Shown here: one piece after another, positions 31,387 to 39,458 of the stretch
Layout of the letters: each line of letters opens with the position of its first letter
Position numbering within the stretch: position 1 is the first letter of the stretch
Assembly: GCA_014621425.1 (NCBI GenBank)
Contig: JAANBB010000381.1
Span: forward strand, 1 to 39,458
Source: Cylindrodendrum hubeiense
Lineage: Eukaryota > Ascomycota > Sordariomycetes > Hypocreales > Nectriaceae
Length of the DNA stretch: 39,458 nt
Direction of reading: 5' to 3'
The notes under the pieces: generated by a model
Told to the model about the DNA's origin: nothing
The model's input: the letters and a program-made list of their open reading frames with translations, nothing else
The model's database searches: none
Translations under genes and position numbers: made by a program

Positions 31387-32862
31387 GGGTCGCGATATTT
31401 CAAGGGAAGGAAAGGGGACATTCCGGACGCAAAGCTTAATGGTCTCCTGAAGGGAGAAGAGCGTCAGGGGTTTGGAGAGCCGCGAAGCACTGGAACGGGA
31501 ATCCGCGACGAGGGCGAAATCGCCGACACCGACACGACGTATCGTCGACTCTGCCGCGCTCCCTCCGATGATAAGCTGGTGGCTGGACGTTATCCCTAGA
31601 GTGTGCTTCGGACGCGGTGGAATAGGGCCGACGAGTGAGATCCGTCTCGGGCGTCTATGGGTTTGCGGAGGCTAGGTTGTCTCAGCGGGAATAGCGTGAT
31701 TTGACAGGCGCCAAGGTGGATTTGTGATCTATCAAGCGCAGCGTGTTTGGGTATCAGTTGTAGGAATTATTTAAACTCCGTTTTGGGAACATGAAGAGTG
31801 ATCTTGCAAACGTGTTGGGCCATCTGAGTGACAGAGCAATCTTATAAGTGGCTCCAAGCCCCACAGCGTATTCCTATCGATCACTAGTTTCTCCTCGCTG
31901 CCTGGTCTTTCTCATCTGGGCAACGGGGAGAGTCATGATGGAACGGCAACATAGGGCCGTTAGAAAGGCGGACAGGAATGTCGCGCTAAGAGCTGGCCGT
32001 TGAGGTCGATCGATGACATCGTGTGTCGCCCAGGGCTGACTGCTGTCGGACGGAGGGTTTGTGGCGGTCAGTTGCCGTGGCGTCCAAGCCATATGTCTGT
32101 TAATTACAAGAAACTAGGGAAATGAATGAACAAATCGGTCAATTACTTGCCCTCAGCTACGTGCAGCATGCGTTTCGTGAGATCGTGAAACGTGAGGCTC
32201 AATGCCTGTGGGGGATCTACATCCTGGATCTGCTACCGCTTGCCTGCCGGATCTTACCTGTAGCTCCCTTTCCAAAACTCTGCGTCATATTCCGTCTCCA
32301 TTGACAGAAGACAGGGGTAATCATATGCAACCTAACGAACGACACGTTTGTAACAAGGGGAAGACCAGCGCTACGAGAATAACGAATGTCGCGAGCTGGA
32401 TCACGAAGAGACAAGTTAACGGTAGTAGAGAGGATAGACACACAATCTGAGACACCATGCAAATCCATCCATTTCGAGAGCCTGATTGGACGGCGCTTAT
32501 AGAGATGGTATGCCGACGTCTTGTAGCCCCGGTAAAACCTGGTCCGAGGGCGCCTTGACCGCGCTTCGGAGCCGCCAAGCTGGGAGTCAATGACTTCACG
32601 GTCCGGAATAAGGAGCATGATCTCCTGAGAGGCATTCCGGACCTGTCTCAGCTTTCTCAATCGAAGTAGCCTGCCCTGATCCCACAATGAGCTTCAGTGA
32701 TGACAGTCGACATGACATTGTGGGGCAAGACATCAACGGGGAGCCGCCATCTTGCTGCTTGTTACGATCCATGATTGTGCTCCTTGGTATGAGCTCTAAT
32801 GAACCCCCGTACTACGAACACTAGGACTGTTGTCTAGCCCCGGTGAGATGTGGTCGGTCATC
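31387..32862. other. Intergenic, no gene seen
   Basis: About 1.5 kb before the large repeat protein gene. Short frames only, none with a convincing protein. Confidence 0.5.
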
Positions 32863-32869
32863 TATATAA
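32863..32869 (+). promoter_or_regulatory. TATA box of large repeat protein gene
   Basis: TATATAA 115 nt upstream of the ATG at 32978. It argues for the shorter start, as the open frame upstream of 32978 contains no ATG. Confidence 0.5.
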
Positions 32870-32977
32870 CTCTGTCCAAGTCCATTGCTGTTCCATGATA
32901 CGGCAACCGGGATCTCCTTACCCTCCGGCAACAACATCCAGCAGTTTATCGGCAAACTGCTGAAACGGTCATCAATT

Positions 32978-35900
32978 ATGACCAGACAAGGCTCTCCCAG
33001 GGGCCTCCTCCCCTGGGCCAAGGCGGCTGCCTTGGGATCTCTCCTGGCACCGCCTGTACTTGCGTATCCGGGCACTGTCATTACCGTCGAGATAGTGACG
33101 ACAACCTACCTCGAGTTTGGTGCCTGTGCTACCAAGTGCAAACCCGACCTCTTCCCGACTCCGCTGTATCACAATCCCGGCGACAATGACACTCAAGCTA
33201 CAGTTGCGCCTCCCGTCAAGCAGGAGTGGGTGACCCTAGAGGTGCCGACCTGCAACAAGGTTGGCACCACCTCTACCAAGTCCCCGGATTGCGATGTGTG
33301 TCCCGGCACCGTCTATCACTACAAGCCTACCGACGTGCCATTCGTTACCCTGACTACCAAGGGGAACGGGAAGTACGCCACTGTCTCGACGAAGCTCCCT
33401 GAGACTGACTGCCATGTGTGCGAGGGTACTGTCTGGATTTGCGAGCCCACCGGTCTCCCCTATCCACCCGACCGTTATGGTCATGGAGACGCTGTCACTC
33501 TTTATCTCGATGGCTCTGATGAGAACAGCGAGCACGTCACTCTCCCTCCCTCCTACCCAGGCGGCCCGTCAACCGTTCTGGTTGGATCGTTTGACGTGTT
33601 TGAAGGGTTTGAGACTATCACTCTCCCTGGTGCTGGCCCTGGCGGCCCCACCCACACACTCATTCCCACGGGAGACGACGGAGAGCCTCTTCCCGGTGCC
33701 ACACCAATCGTGGTTGTCGGAGACAATGATGGCGACTCTGTCCCAACCGTCTCGCTTTCTGGTGCCGAACCTGGAGATCCTCAAGTGACTCTGCCCCCCA
33801 CCACACCTGGGGGCGAGCCTATTGTCGTCGTTGGCGATTTCGAGGAGTCAGGCAATGGCGCCAAGGGCAAGAGTTCCAGCGGTTCACACGGAGGTTCTGG
33901 GAACAACGGATCTGGTAGCAACGGCTCCGACGACGACGGCACCGGTGACAATGGCTACAACGGCTCAGGCGACAATGGTCCCAACGGCTCGGGTGATAAT
34001 GGCCCTGGGAGCAATGTCCCGGGAAGCAATATCCCTAGTATCCCTGGTAAAAATGGCGGGGGCTCGGGCCCTCCCATTAAGATACCGGCCGTGGATCAGG
34101 ATGGCAGTTTAGGCGGGGTAAATGGCCCTACGTCTAATGGAGGAGACAACAACGGAAGTGGAGATGGAAATGGTCCCGGAGATGATGACGGAGGAAAGAA
34201 ACCTCCTGTAATCTCGTCCGTGGATGGTGGTAATGGTTCCGGAGATGACACTGGTTCTGGAGATGGCAATGGTTTTGGAGATGGCAATGGTTCTGGAGAT
34301 GACAATGGCTCTGGAGATGATAATGGCCCCGAGGACGACAATAACCGAAAGGAAACCTTTGGAGTCTCGTCCTTTGATGGCAACAATGGTTCCGGAGACA
34401 ACAAAGGTGGACTGCTGGGCGACAGTGACGGCGATGGCTGTGTTGACCCAACCCAAAATCGAGGTCTAGAAGTGGCCGTGTACTACATCATCCCGGACGT
34501 CTTCCCCGAGCCCGCCATAATTGCTGTCACGGACCCTATCGATATTCCCGCCGCAGAGAATCTCCTCGGCGAAGTCCCCAATGTCCGCCGGACGTACAAC
34601 TACCGCGGATTTGTGTTTGCTTGCGGCCAGGGCAAGTACACAATCAGCACGCCAGGTGTCGACTCTGCCATTTACGTTTGGGTTGGCGACTCGGCAGTTG
34701 ATTCATTCGAGGCTGGAAACGCTGCCATATCATCGCTGGACGATGATGGCAAGAAGAAGCGAGCCAGCCCTTCTGCGGAGACTACCTTTGACTCCACAGG
34801 AGACGACTATGTACCGATTCGTGTCATCTGCTACCTGGAGAACGGCTCTGACTGCGTCATGAAACTCACCAAGCCTGATGGAGGAGTCTTGTTTGACAAC
34901 ACTCCTGGTGGCGACCCTTCCAACAATGAATTCGCTCCGTTCTACAAGACAGCTCCAGATGGATACCCTGATTTCCCGCCGTATGGCAAAGAGAACCCCA
35001 CTCTCGAGCCTCCTAAGGACAACCCATTTGAGGCACCCTCAGGTGACGACGATAACACTGACGACACGAGCTCAGGCTCGGGTTCGGACGGTTCAGGCGG
35101 TAGTCAGGACCCAGTGGTTGACGCTTCTGCAAAGGGCGATGGCTCAGGCGCAGATGATGGGTCTGACACCGACCAGGGATCGAGCGGTTCAAGCGATGGC
35201 CAGGGTCCCGAGGTCGATACATCTGCAAATGGCGATGGCTCAGGTGCAGGCGATGGATCTGACACAGTTAAGCCCCCGATCAAGGCAGCCGAATCATTGA
35301 TTGGTCTTAAACTCGACACTGGTGGTGATGAACCTTTACTCGACCTCAACATCGGTAGTTCGAGTGATTCGAGTGATTCAAGCGATTCAAGCGGCTCAAG
35401 CGATTCGAGTGGTTGGAGTGATCCGAGTGATTCCAGCGATCCTAGTGGTTCAAGCAGTTCGAGCGGTTCGAGTGGTTCGGATAATGGTAAATTGTTGGAT
35501 GTCGCAGCCAACTTGGGAGGACCAGAGGGGCTTCTCAGTATTGCGCTCTCAATCGGGAACCACGACAATGCCGATATTTCAGATATTGAAAAGGCCGTAG
35601 GAGGAAAGGAAAATCTTCAGGATTTGACTACCGCCGTGGGCGATGACGACGACAAACTGTTGGACTTGGCCAACCAGCTGGGAGGACCAGACAAGCTTAT
35701 CAATCTCGTATCGACTGCTACTGGTAACGGACAACATGCACCTGATTCAGGTGGCAATGGTGACCATCACCTTCTTGACCTCGCAAAGGATCTGGGAGGG
35801 CCACAGCCCCTTCTCAGTCTCGCACTTTCACTCGGGGACGATAACAATAAGCTTATTGGCATCTCCGCTTCTGTGGGAGGGCACAACAAGCTTTTGGATC

Positions 35901-37456
35901 TGGCTACTAAAGTCGGAAATGACGAAAATAAGCTGTTAGACTTGGCCGTCCAGGTCGGAGGGGCGGACAAGCTTCTTGATCTGGTACCGGCTGACAGTGT
36001 CAAGGATGGAAAGGATGGAAATGATGCGTCCAAATCCAACGGCAATGGCTACAGCGACCTTCTTAATATTGCAGCTCAAGCCGGCGGCCCCGATGACCTT
36101 CTCAATATTGCTATCTCAGCTGGGAAAGACAGCCCGGAACTCTCAGACCTCGCAGATGCTGTGGGAGGACATGAAAATCTTGAAGAATTGGTCAGCGGGT
36201 TAGGCAATGACGACAACAAGTTGTTAGAGTTGGCAATCCAGTCGGGAGGACCGCAAAAGCTGCTCGATCTCGTGGTCAGTGTTACCGACAGCAACAAAGA
36301 TCTGTTGAATGCCGGCTCAGATTCTACTGGAAAGGGCGGCAGCGGCGACAGCGACAGCGGCAGCAATGGAGACAGCAACGGAGACAACAACGGTAGCAGC
36401 AAGGATAGCAGCAACGGTGGTAGTGATAGCTCGGGTTCTGATACCAATAGCAATGGAAACAGCAACGGCAGCGGGGGTGAAAGTGGAAAAGGAGACTTGT
36501 TGCATGTCGCTGTAGGCGGCTCGAACGGCAAATCTAACTCCAACTCCGACGCTGGTTCCGGTTTGGGGAATTCTGAAGAAGTTGGGTCTCTGCTTGATCT
36601 CAAGGTTTCAACGGATGGGTCGAACGGTTCAGGCGATGGATCTGGAAAGGATTCTTCAACTTCGGCCGATACAAGTGATGGATCTGGAAAAGATTCTTCG
36701 ACTGACCCAGCGGGTGGATCTGGAAAGGGTTCTTCGACTGGCGCAAGTGATGGATCTGGAGCTAATTCAGATGGCGATGGCAGTGGCGACCTTATTCATC
36801 TCGCAGCCAGCGTTGGTGGCTCTGAAGCGCTTCTCGACATTGCCGCAGGCGTTGGACCCGACTCAGACGGTAGCGAGAACACCGGGTTATTGGACTTGGC
36901 GGACAGTGTTGGAGGAGCGGACAAGCTTCTTAAGCTCATCGCAGACCCTACCGGCGATTCTGATGGCGACGGCATCAGTAATATTGAAGAGCTCGCGAAA
37001 GCCGCCGGGGGACCAGAGGAGCTTCTCAAAATTGTGGAAGGCCTTGGAGGCGACACTGATGGATTATCAGACTTGGTGGACCACGTCGGAGGACCCAGCA
37101 AGCTGCTAGATCTTATCGCGCGCTTGGGTGGCAAAGATGGAGCCTCGGTCCATGCTCAGTTGGGCGACGAAGGCCTCGGTATCGATATTTACCTCCCAGG
37201 GATTGGAAACATCGGCATTGGGCCTGCGTCTGAGGGCACCGACTTGAGCCCGCTCCTGGGAGGCGGAGGCCAGGAGTCTGCAAACAGCTCCGACTCAGAA
37301 GACCAAGGTTCCGGAGGAAGCGGTGGTAGGGCTGGGTGCAGCGGCGTGGTTGGAGAGGTTGCTTGTCTTGTTGGAGGCGCAGTTGGCGCCGTGGGTAAGA
37401 CAGTTGCCGGCGTCGTGGATGGGGTTGGCCAGACGGTGAACAAGCTTCTGTCTTGA
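32978..37456 (+). CDS. Large secreted GLEYA-like surface protein with LLDLA-GG repeats, 1492 aa
   Basis: Intronless frame of 4.48 kb. Signal peptide about 1-29 (ends PPVLA-YPG). Domain order: a Cys-rich region with two copies of a DC-x-VC-x-GTV motif (about 35-160); VTLPP/PGGP-type repeats (about 170-290); a Gly/Asn/Asp/Ser low-complexity stretch (about 290-480); a DSDGDGC calcium-loop-like motif (about 480); a GLEYA/PA14-like adhesin domain (about 490-650; GLEVAVYYIIP, YRGFVFACGQGKYTI, YVWVGDSAV, YVPIRVICYLENG); more low-complexity sequence including a Ser-Asp run (about 795-835); nine Leu-rich GG repeats in three triplets (about 837-1104); a Ser/Gly linker; four more repeats (about 1270-1387); and a Val/Gly-rich hydrophobic end with two Cys. 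No clear GPI signal. GLEYA domains bind glycans in fungal adhesins, so a wall-associated or secreted adhesin is the best guess. Codon use is mixed, unlike UGDH. Confidence 0.85.
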   Translation: MTRQGSPRGLLPWAKAAALGSLLAPPVLAYPGTVITVEIVTTTYLEFGACATKCKPDLFPTPLYHNPGDNDTQATVAPPVKQEWVTLEVPTCNKVGTTSTKSPDCDVCPGTVYHYKPTDVPFVTLTTKGNGKYATVSTKLPETDCHVCEGTVWICEPTGLPYPPDRYGHGDAVTLYLDGSDENSEHVTLPPSYPGGPSTVLVGSFDVFEGFETITLPGAGPGGPTHTLIPTGDDGEPLPGATPIVVVGDNDGDSVPTVSLSGAEPGDPQVTLPPTTPGGEPIVVVGDFEESGNGAKGKSSSGSHGGSGNNGSGSNGSDDDGTGDNGYNGSGDNGPNGSGDNGPGSNVPGSNIPSIPGKNGGGSGPPIKIPAVDQDGSLGGVNGPTSNGGDNNGSGDGNGPGDDDGGKKPPVISSVDGGNGSGDDTGSGDGNGFGDGNGSGDDNGSGDDNGPEDDNNRKETFGVSSFDGNNGSGDNKGGLLGDSDGDGCVDPTQNRGLEVAVYYIIPDVFPEPAIIAVTDPIDIPAAENLLGEVPNVRRTYNYRGFVFACGQGKYTISTPGVDSAIYVWVGDSAVDSFEAGNAAISSLDDDGKKKRASPSAETTFDSTGDDYVPIRVICYLENGSDCVMKLTKPDGGVLFDNTPGGDPSNNEFAPFYKTAPDGYPDFPPYGKENPTLEPPKDNPFEAPSGDDDNTDDTSSGSGSDGSGGSQDPVVDASAKGDGSGADDGSDTDQGSSGSSDGQGPEVDTSANGDGSGAGDGSDTVKPPIKAAESLIGLKLDTGGDEPLLDLNIGSSSDSSDSSDSSGSSDSSGWSDPSDSSDPSGSSSSSGSSGSDNGKLLDVAANLGGPEGLLSIALSIGNHDNADISDIEKAVGGKENLQDLTTAVGDDDDKLLDLANQLGGPDKLINLVSTATGNGQHAPDSGGNGDHHLLDLAKDLGGPQPLLSLALSLGDDNNKLIGISASVGGHNKLLDLATKVGNDENKLLDLAVQVGGADKLLDLVPADSVKDGKDGNDASKSNGNGYSDLLNIAAQAGGPDDLLNIAISAGKDSPELSDLADAVGGHENLEELVSGLGNDDNKLLELAIQSGGPQKLLDLVVSVTDSNKDLLNAGSDSTGKGGSGDSDSGSNGDSNGDNNGSSKDSSNGGSDSSGSDTNSNGNSNGSGGESGKGDLLHVAVGGSNGKSNSNSDAGSGLGNSEEVGSLLDLKVSTDGSNGSGDGSGKDSSTSADTSDGSGKDSSTDPAGGSGKGSSTGASDGSGANSDGDGSGDLIHLAASVGGSEALLDIAAGVGPDSDGSENTGLLDLADSVGGADKLLKLIADPTGDSDGDGISNIEELAKAAGGPEELLKIVEGLGGDTDGLSDLVDHVGGPSKLLDLIARLGGKDGASVHAQLGDEGLGIDIYLPGIGNIGIGPASEGTDLSPLLGGGGQESANSSDSEDQGSGGSGGRAGCSGVVGEVACLVGGAVGAVGKTVAGVVDGVGQTVNKLLS
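35357..35480 (+). repeat. In-frame Ser-Asp coding repeat
   Basis: Imperfect 6- and 9-base repeats of the type GATTCAAGC/AGTGATTCG encode a Ser/Asp/Gly run just before the first LLDLA-GG repeat. It is probably variable in length between strains. Confidence 0.75.
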
Positions 37457-39038
37457 AGCTGCTCCTTCACATGATTCATGAACATAGTTTAGATGGTTTC
37501 ACGGGCATTGCTGTTTTCTGCTCTGGCTACGTGTGGTGATACTCTTACCATTTCTTTTGTATTGTTGAGTTAACCAATTTCTCTGTTCAAATTAATTGAT
37601 CCTCATTGTTCAATCAATGACTTCGTCCCTGGACTGAATGGGAAAGTCACTTGACTATTTGTCTGTTTACGCTTTGGGTTAGATTCTCCGTTGAGGGGTT
37701 CTTCCTCAAGTGCCTATGTAGTGCCCACACTGCCGTTGGTGAGCTAGAGTAATAGATTTGGGGGCCGAGAACATACTTGGAGTGTGCGATGGAGGGGGGA
37801 GTAGACAGGGATGCGGCCGTCTGCACTGCATGCCAACGGCGCTTTGACGTGACTAGTTAGAAGGTCATCAAGATGGGTTATTTAGAGTCTCCTCACTTCA
37901 ACACCATTGATCCCTACTAGACGACTGACCCCCGCATTGACAACACATCATATCTCGCCCCGCTCTGCATTGAAGCTCAGTTAGTCGGCGATGAATGGTG
38001 CGGCAAGAGATCATCAAGTCACACATCCTGCCTTGTCAGCTAACCAACTGCAAACAATAAGCAATACGAAAATCCCCTAAAAACGCCACAGCCTCGACTT
38101 GCGGCCAACTTGAAGCACGGCGCCAACCCTGGGTTAATTCTAATTTTGCCGGTGATGGGCTGACGGCTACTGTACCCAGCAGCTGGCTAATATGCATCGC
38201 GCACGGAGGAGGCTCCCTGAGTATTAGCCTTATTGTTTCCGGCCCAACGATTCCCCCGGATTACCCTGTAATCGTGCATCAACCGGCTGCCTTATAAGCT
38301 TAAACCTACATTTCAGCTCAGTTGGGCTGAAACTAGGCATGACGCAGGGACGGAGCGAGGGCCATGTAGGGCTAGGGCGATGAGGTGCAGGAGGCCGAAC
38401 TGCCAACTTGGGCAGGCGATGCTATATATAAGAGCCCAGATATCGCGTGGTTTATGAGTGGCCAATCGGGGAGGGAAAATAGATTCCAGCCTTTCCGTTT
38501 ATATTTGGAAGGTTTTGCGAAGGCCGTCTCTTGAATTAAACATCGGATGGCAAGCGATGTAGGCGAGAGCTTATTTGGGACAAGATAACCCGATGAAAGG
38601 AACAGCCCTGTCCCTTGAGCCGCGACCAAAGGAAGCATCGACACCGGATTAGCAGAGCTGAAAACCTAAAAACAGAGAGCATTGACGTTGAACGCCGAGG
38701 CGCAACTCTGCGACGTTGGGACACAGTGGAGAGACGCCCCCTCAGCTGAAAGACGAATCCTCGGGCCCTCGGGCGACGGACCAGCGTGTGGTCTGAGCGA
38801 CGACTTCACTGGCCACAACCACGAAGTAGGATCAATTTGGGACGACGGATTCGAGTCGCACGGGCGATGTATGCGAAACCCCGGGCGGGTTGCACGATGC
38901 TCCACCCCTGGTTGGCGTGGGCTAGAACGGCGAGATGCAGACGGATGGGTCATGGGATGGCGCGAGGGTCTAGACGAAAACGAGTTACGGGAAACGGGAA
39001 ACGCGCGAGGGGTGATGAAGGACTGGTAAACGAAACGA
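37457..39038. other. Intergenic, no gene seen
   Basis: About 1.6 kb of 3' flank and promoter sequence. Open frames between 38372 and 39029 overlap on both strands and resemble no protein I know. Confidence 0.5.
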
Positions 39039-39083
39039 ACATGATCGACTCTGGGTCTAGGATATATAAAGAGTCGATCATGT
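39039..39083. repeat. Perfect 14-bp inverted repeat enclosing a TATA box
   Basis: Left arm ACATGATCGACTCT at 39039-39052 and right arm AGAGTCGATCATGT at 39070-39083 are exact reverse complements. The 17-nt spacer (39053-39069) ends with TATATAA at 39063-39069. The downstream ATG is at 39158. Confidence 0.95.
39063..39069 (+). promoter_or_regulatory. TATA box of terminal gene
   Basis: TATATAA 95 nt upstream of the ATG at 39158, inside the loop of the inverted repeat. Confidence 0.6.
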
Positions 39084-39157
39084 CGCGGATTGAGCCATCA
39101 ACTCCAGAAGAGCAGCCACCTCGCTACACCTCATCCACTTACCGCACATCGCCCATC

Positions 39158-39458
39158 ATGCGCTTCTCCATCGCAACCATCTTCACCCTCCTGGCCGTGA
39201 CCGCCCAGGCGGCCGTCAACGAGCCCTGCTACGGCAAGAGCGGCTTCGCCGGCGTCTGCGTCACAACGGCGGCGTGCTCCAAGGCCGGCGGCACCACCAT
39301 CTCGGGCGCGTGCCCCAAGGACCCGGCCAACGTCAAGTGCTGCTCCAAGCCCAAGTGCGGCTCCGGCGGCAAGGGCAACTGCCGCTGGACGTCGGACTGC
39401 GCCGGCAGCAAGACGAGCAACCAGTGNCCCGGCCCTCGCAGATGAAGTGCTGCAGCTC
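39158..39458 (+). CDS. Small secreted Cys-rich protein, partial and frame-damaged
   Basis: ATG at 39158, running off the window end. Signal peptide about 1-18 (MRFSIATIFTLLAVTAQA). The mature part shows a repeated cysteine plan: CYGKSGFAGVCVTTAACSKAG, then GACPKDPANVKCC, CGSGGKGNCRWTSDC, and after the N another CPGP...KCC block. I recall a similar Cys-rich unit in fungal secreted proteins, sometimes ahead of enzyme-like domains, but cannot name the family with confidence. As written, the frame after 39427 hits a stop (GPRR then TGA), whereas shifting by one base restores a Cys-Cys continuation. The sequence is therefore probably missing one C near the N rather than encoding a short protein. 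A C-terminal part is expected beyond the window. Confidence 0.75.
39427..39427. other. Ambiguous base (N) with adjacent one-base deletion
   Basis: The N lies in a C-rich run within the last gene. Frame continuity downstream needs one additional base between 39425 and 39435. Confidence 0.8.

Noticed and set aside
32885..32977. 31-residue N-terminal extension of the large repeat protein
   Set aside because: It starts at TTG. The ATG at 32978 gives a normal signal peptide.
34096..34456. Overlapping minus-strand frames inside the large repeat protein with Pro/Ser/His periodicity
   Set aside because: They mirror the Gly/Asn/Asp codon repeat on the coding strand.

Overview
This window looks like nuclear DNA of a filamentous ascomycete, most likely a Sordariomycete. 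The genes are monocistronic and well spaced. Introns are short (48-152 nt) with GTRNGT-type donors and CTAAC/CTGAC branch sites. Highly expressed genes favour C-ending codons. The products (GH75 chitosanase, fungal-type UDP-glucose dehydrogenase, GLEYA-type surface protein, small secreted Cys-rich proteins) are typical of such fungi. I see no bacterial operon signals, tRNA, rRNA, CRISPR array or intact transposon. Splice sites were placed by eye and all CDS lengths were checked to be multiples of three.

Layout. 0.6-3.8 kb: an acidic hypothetical protein (-), then three consecutive small single-pass membrane proteins (+) with the same topology. 4-5 kb: a short-chain dehydrogenase (-) whose last exon lies behind a 48-nt intron. 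6.9-8.0 kb: a four-exon GH75 chitosanase with an added C-terminal six-cysteine module. 8.9-12.7 kb: a four-exon metallophosphatase/5'-nucleotidase and an alpha/beta hydrolase (both -). 16.3-17.3 kb: a type I membrane glycoprotein. 18.0-19.6 kb: a GT4 glycosyltransferase (-). 19.6-25.4 kb: 5.8 kb with no gene I can support. 25.4-27.5 kb: UDP-glucose 6-dehydrogenase with a fungal insertion. 28.8-29.8 kb: a GPI-type protein whose eight cysteines fit a split CFEM-like pattern. 30.6-31.4 kb: an atypical SDR. 33.0-37.5 kb: a very large intronless secreted protein with a GLEYA-like domain and 13 copies of a Leu/Gly-Gly repeat. 39.2 kb to the end: the start of a small secreted Cys-rich protein whose sequence is damaged near an N.

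Several genes point to the cell surface or secretome (chitosanase, GPI protein, GLEYA repeat protein, Cys-rich secreted protein, four membrane proteins), and two act in sugar-nucleotide or glycosyl metabolism (UGDH, GT4). Nothing shows a co-regulated metabolic cluster. The strongest candidates for something undescribed are the repeat architecture of the 1492-aa protein, the perfect 14-bp inverted repeat enclosing the TATA box of the last gene, the trio of small membrane proteins, the split CFEM-like protein, and a helically phased TGACACT/AGTGTCA array near 15 kb.
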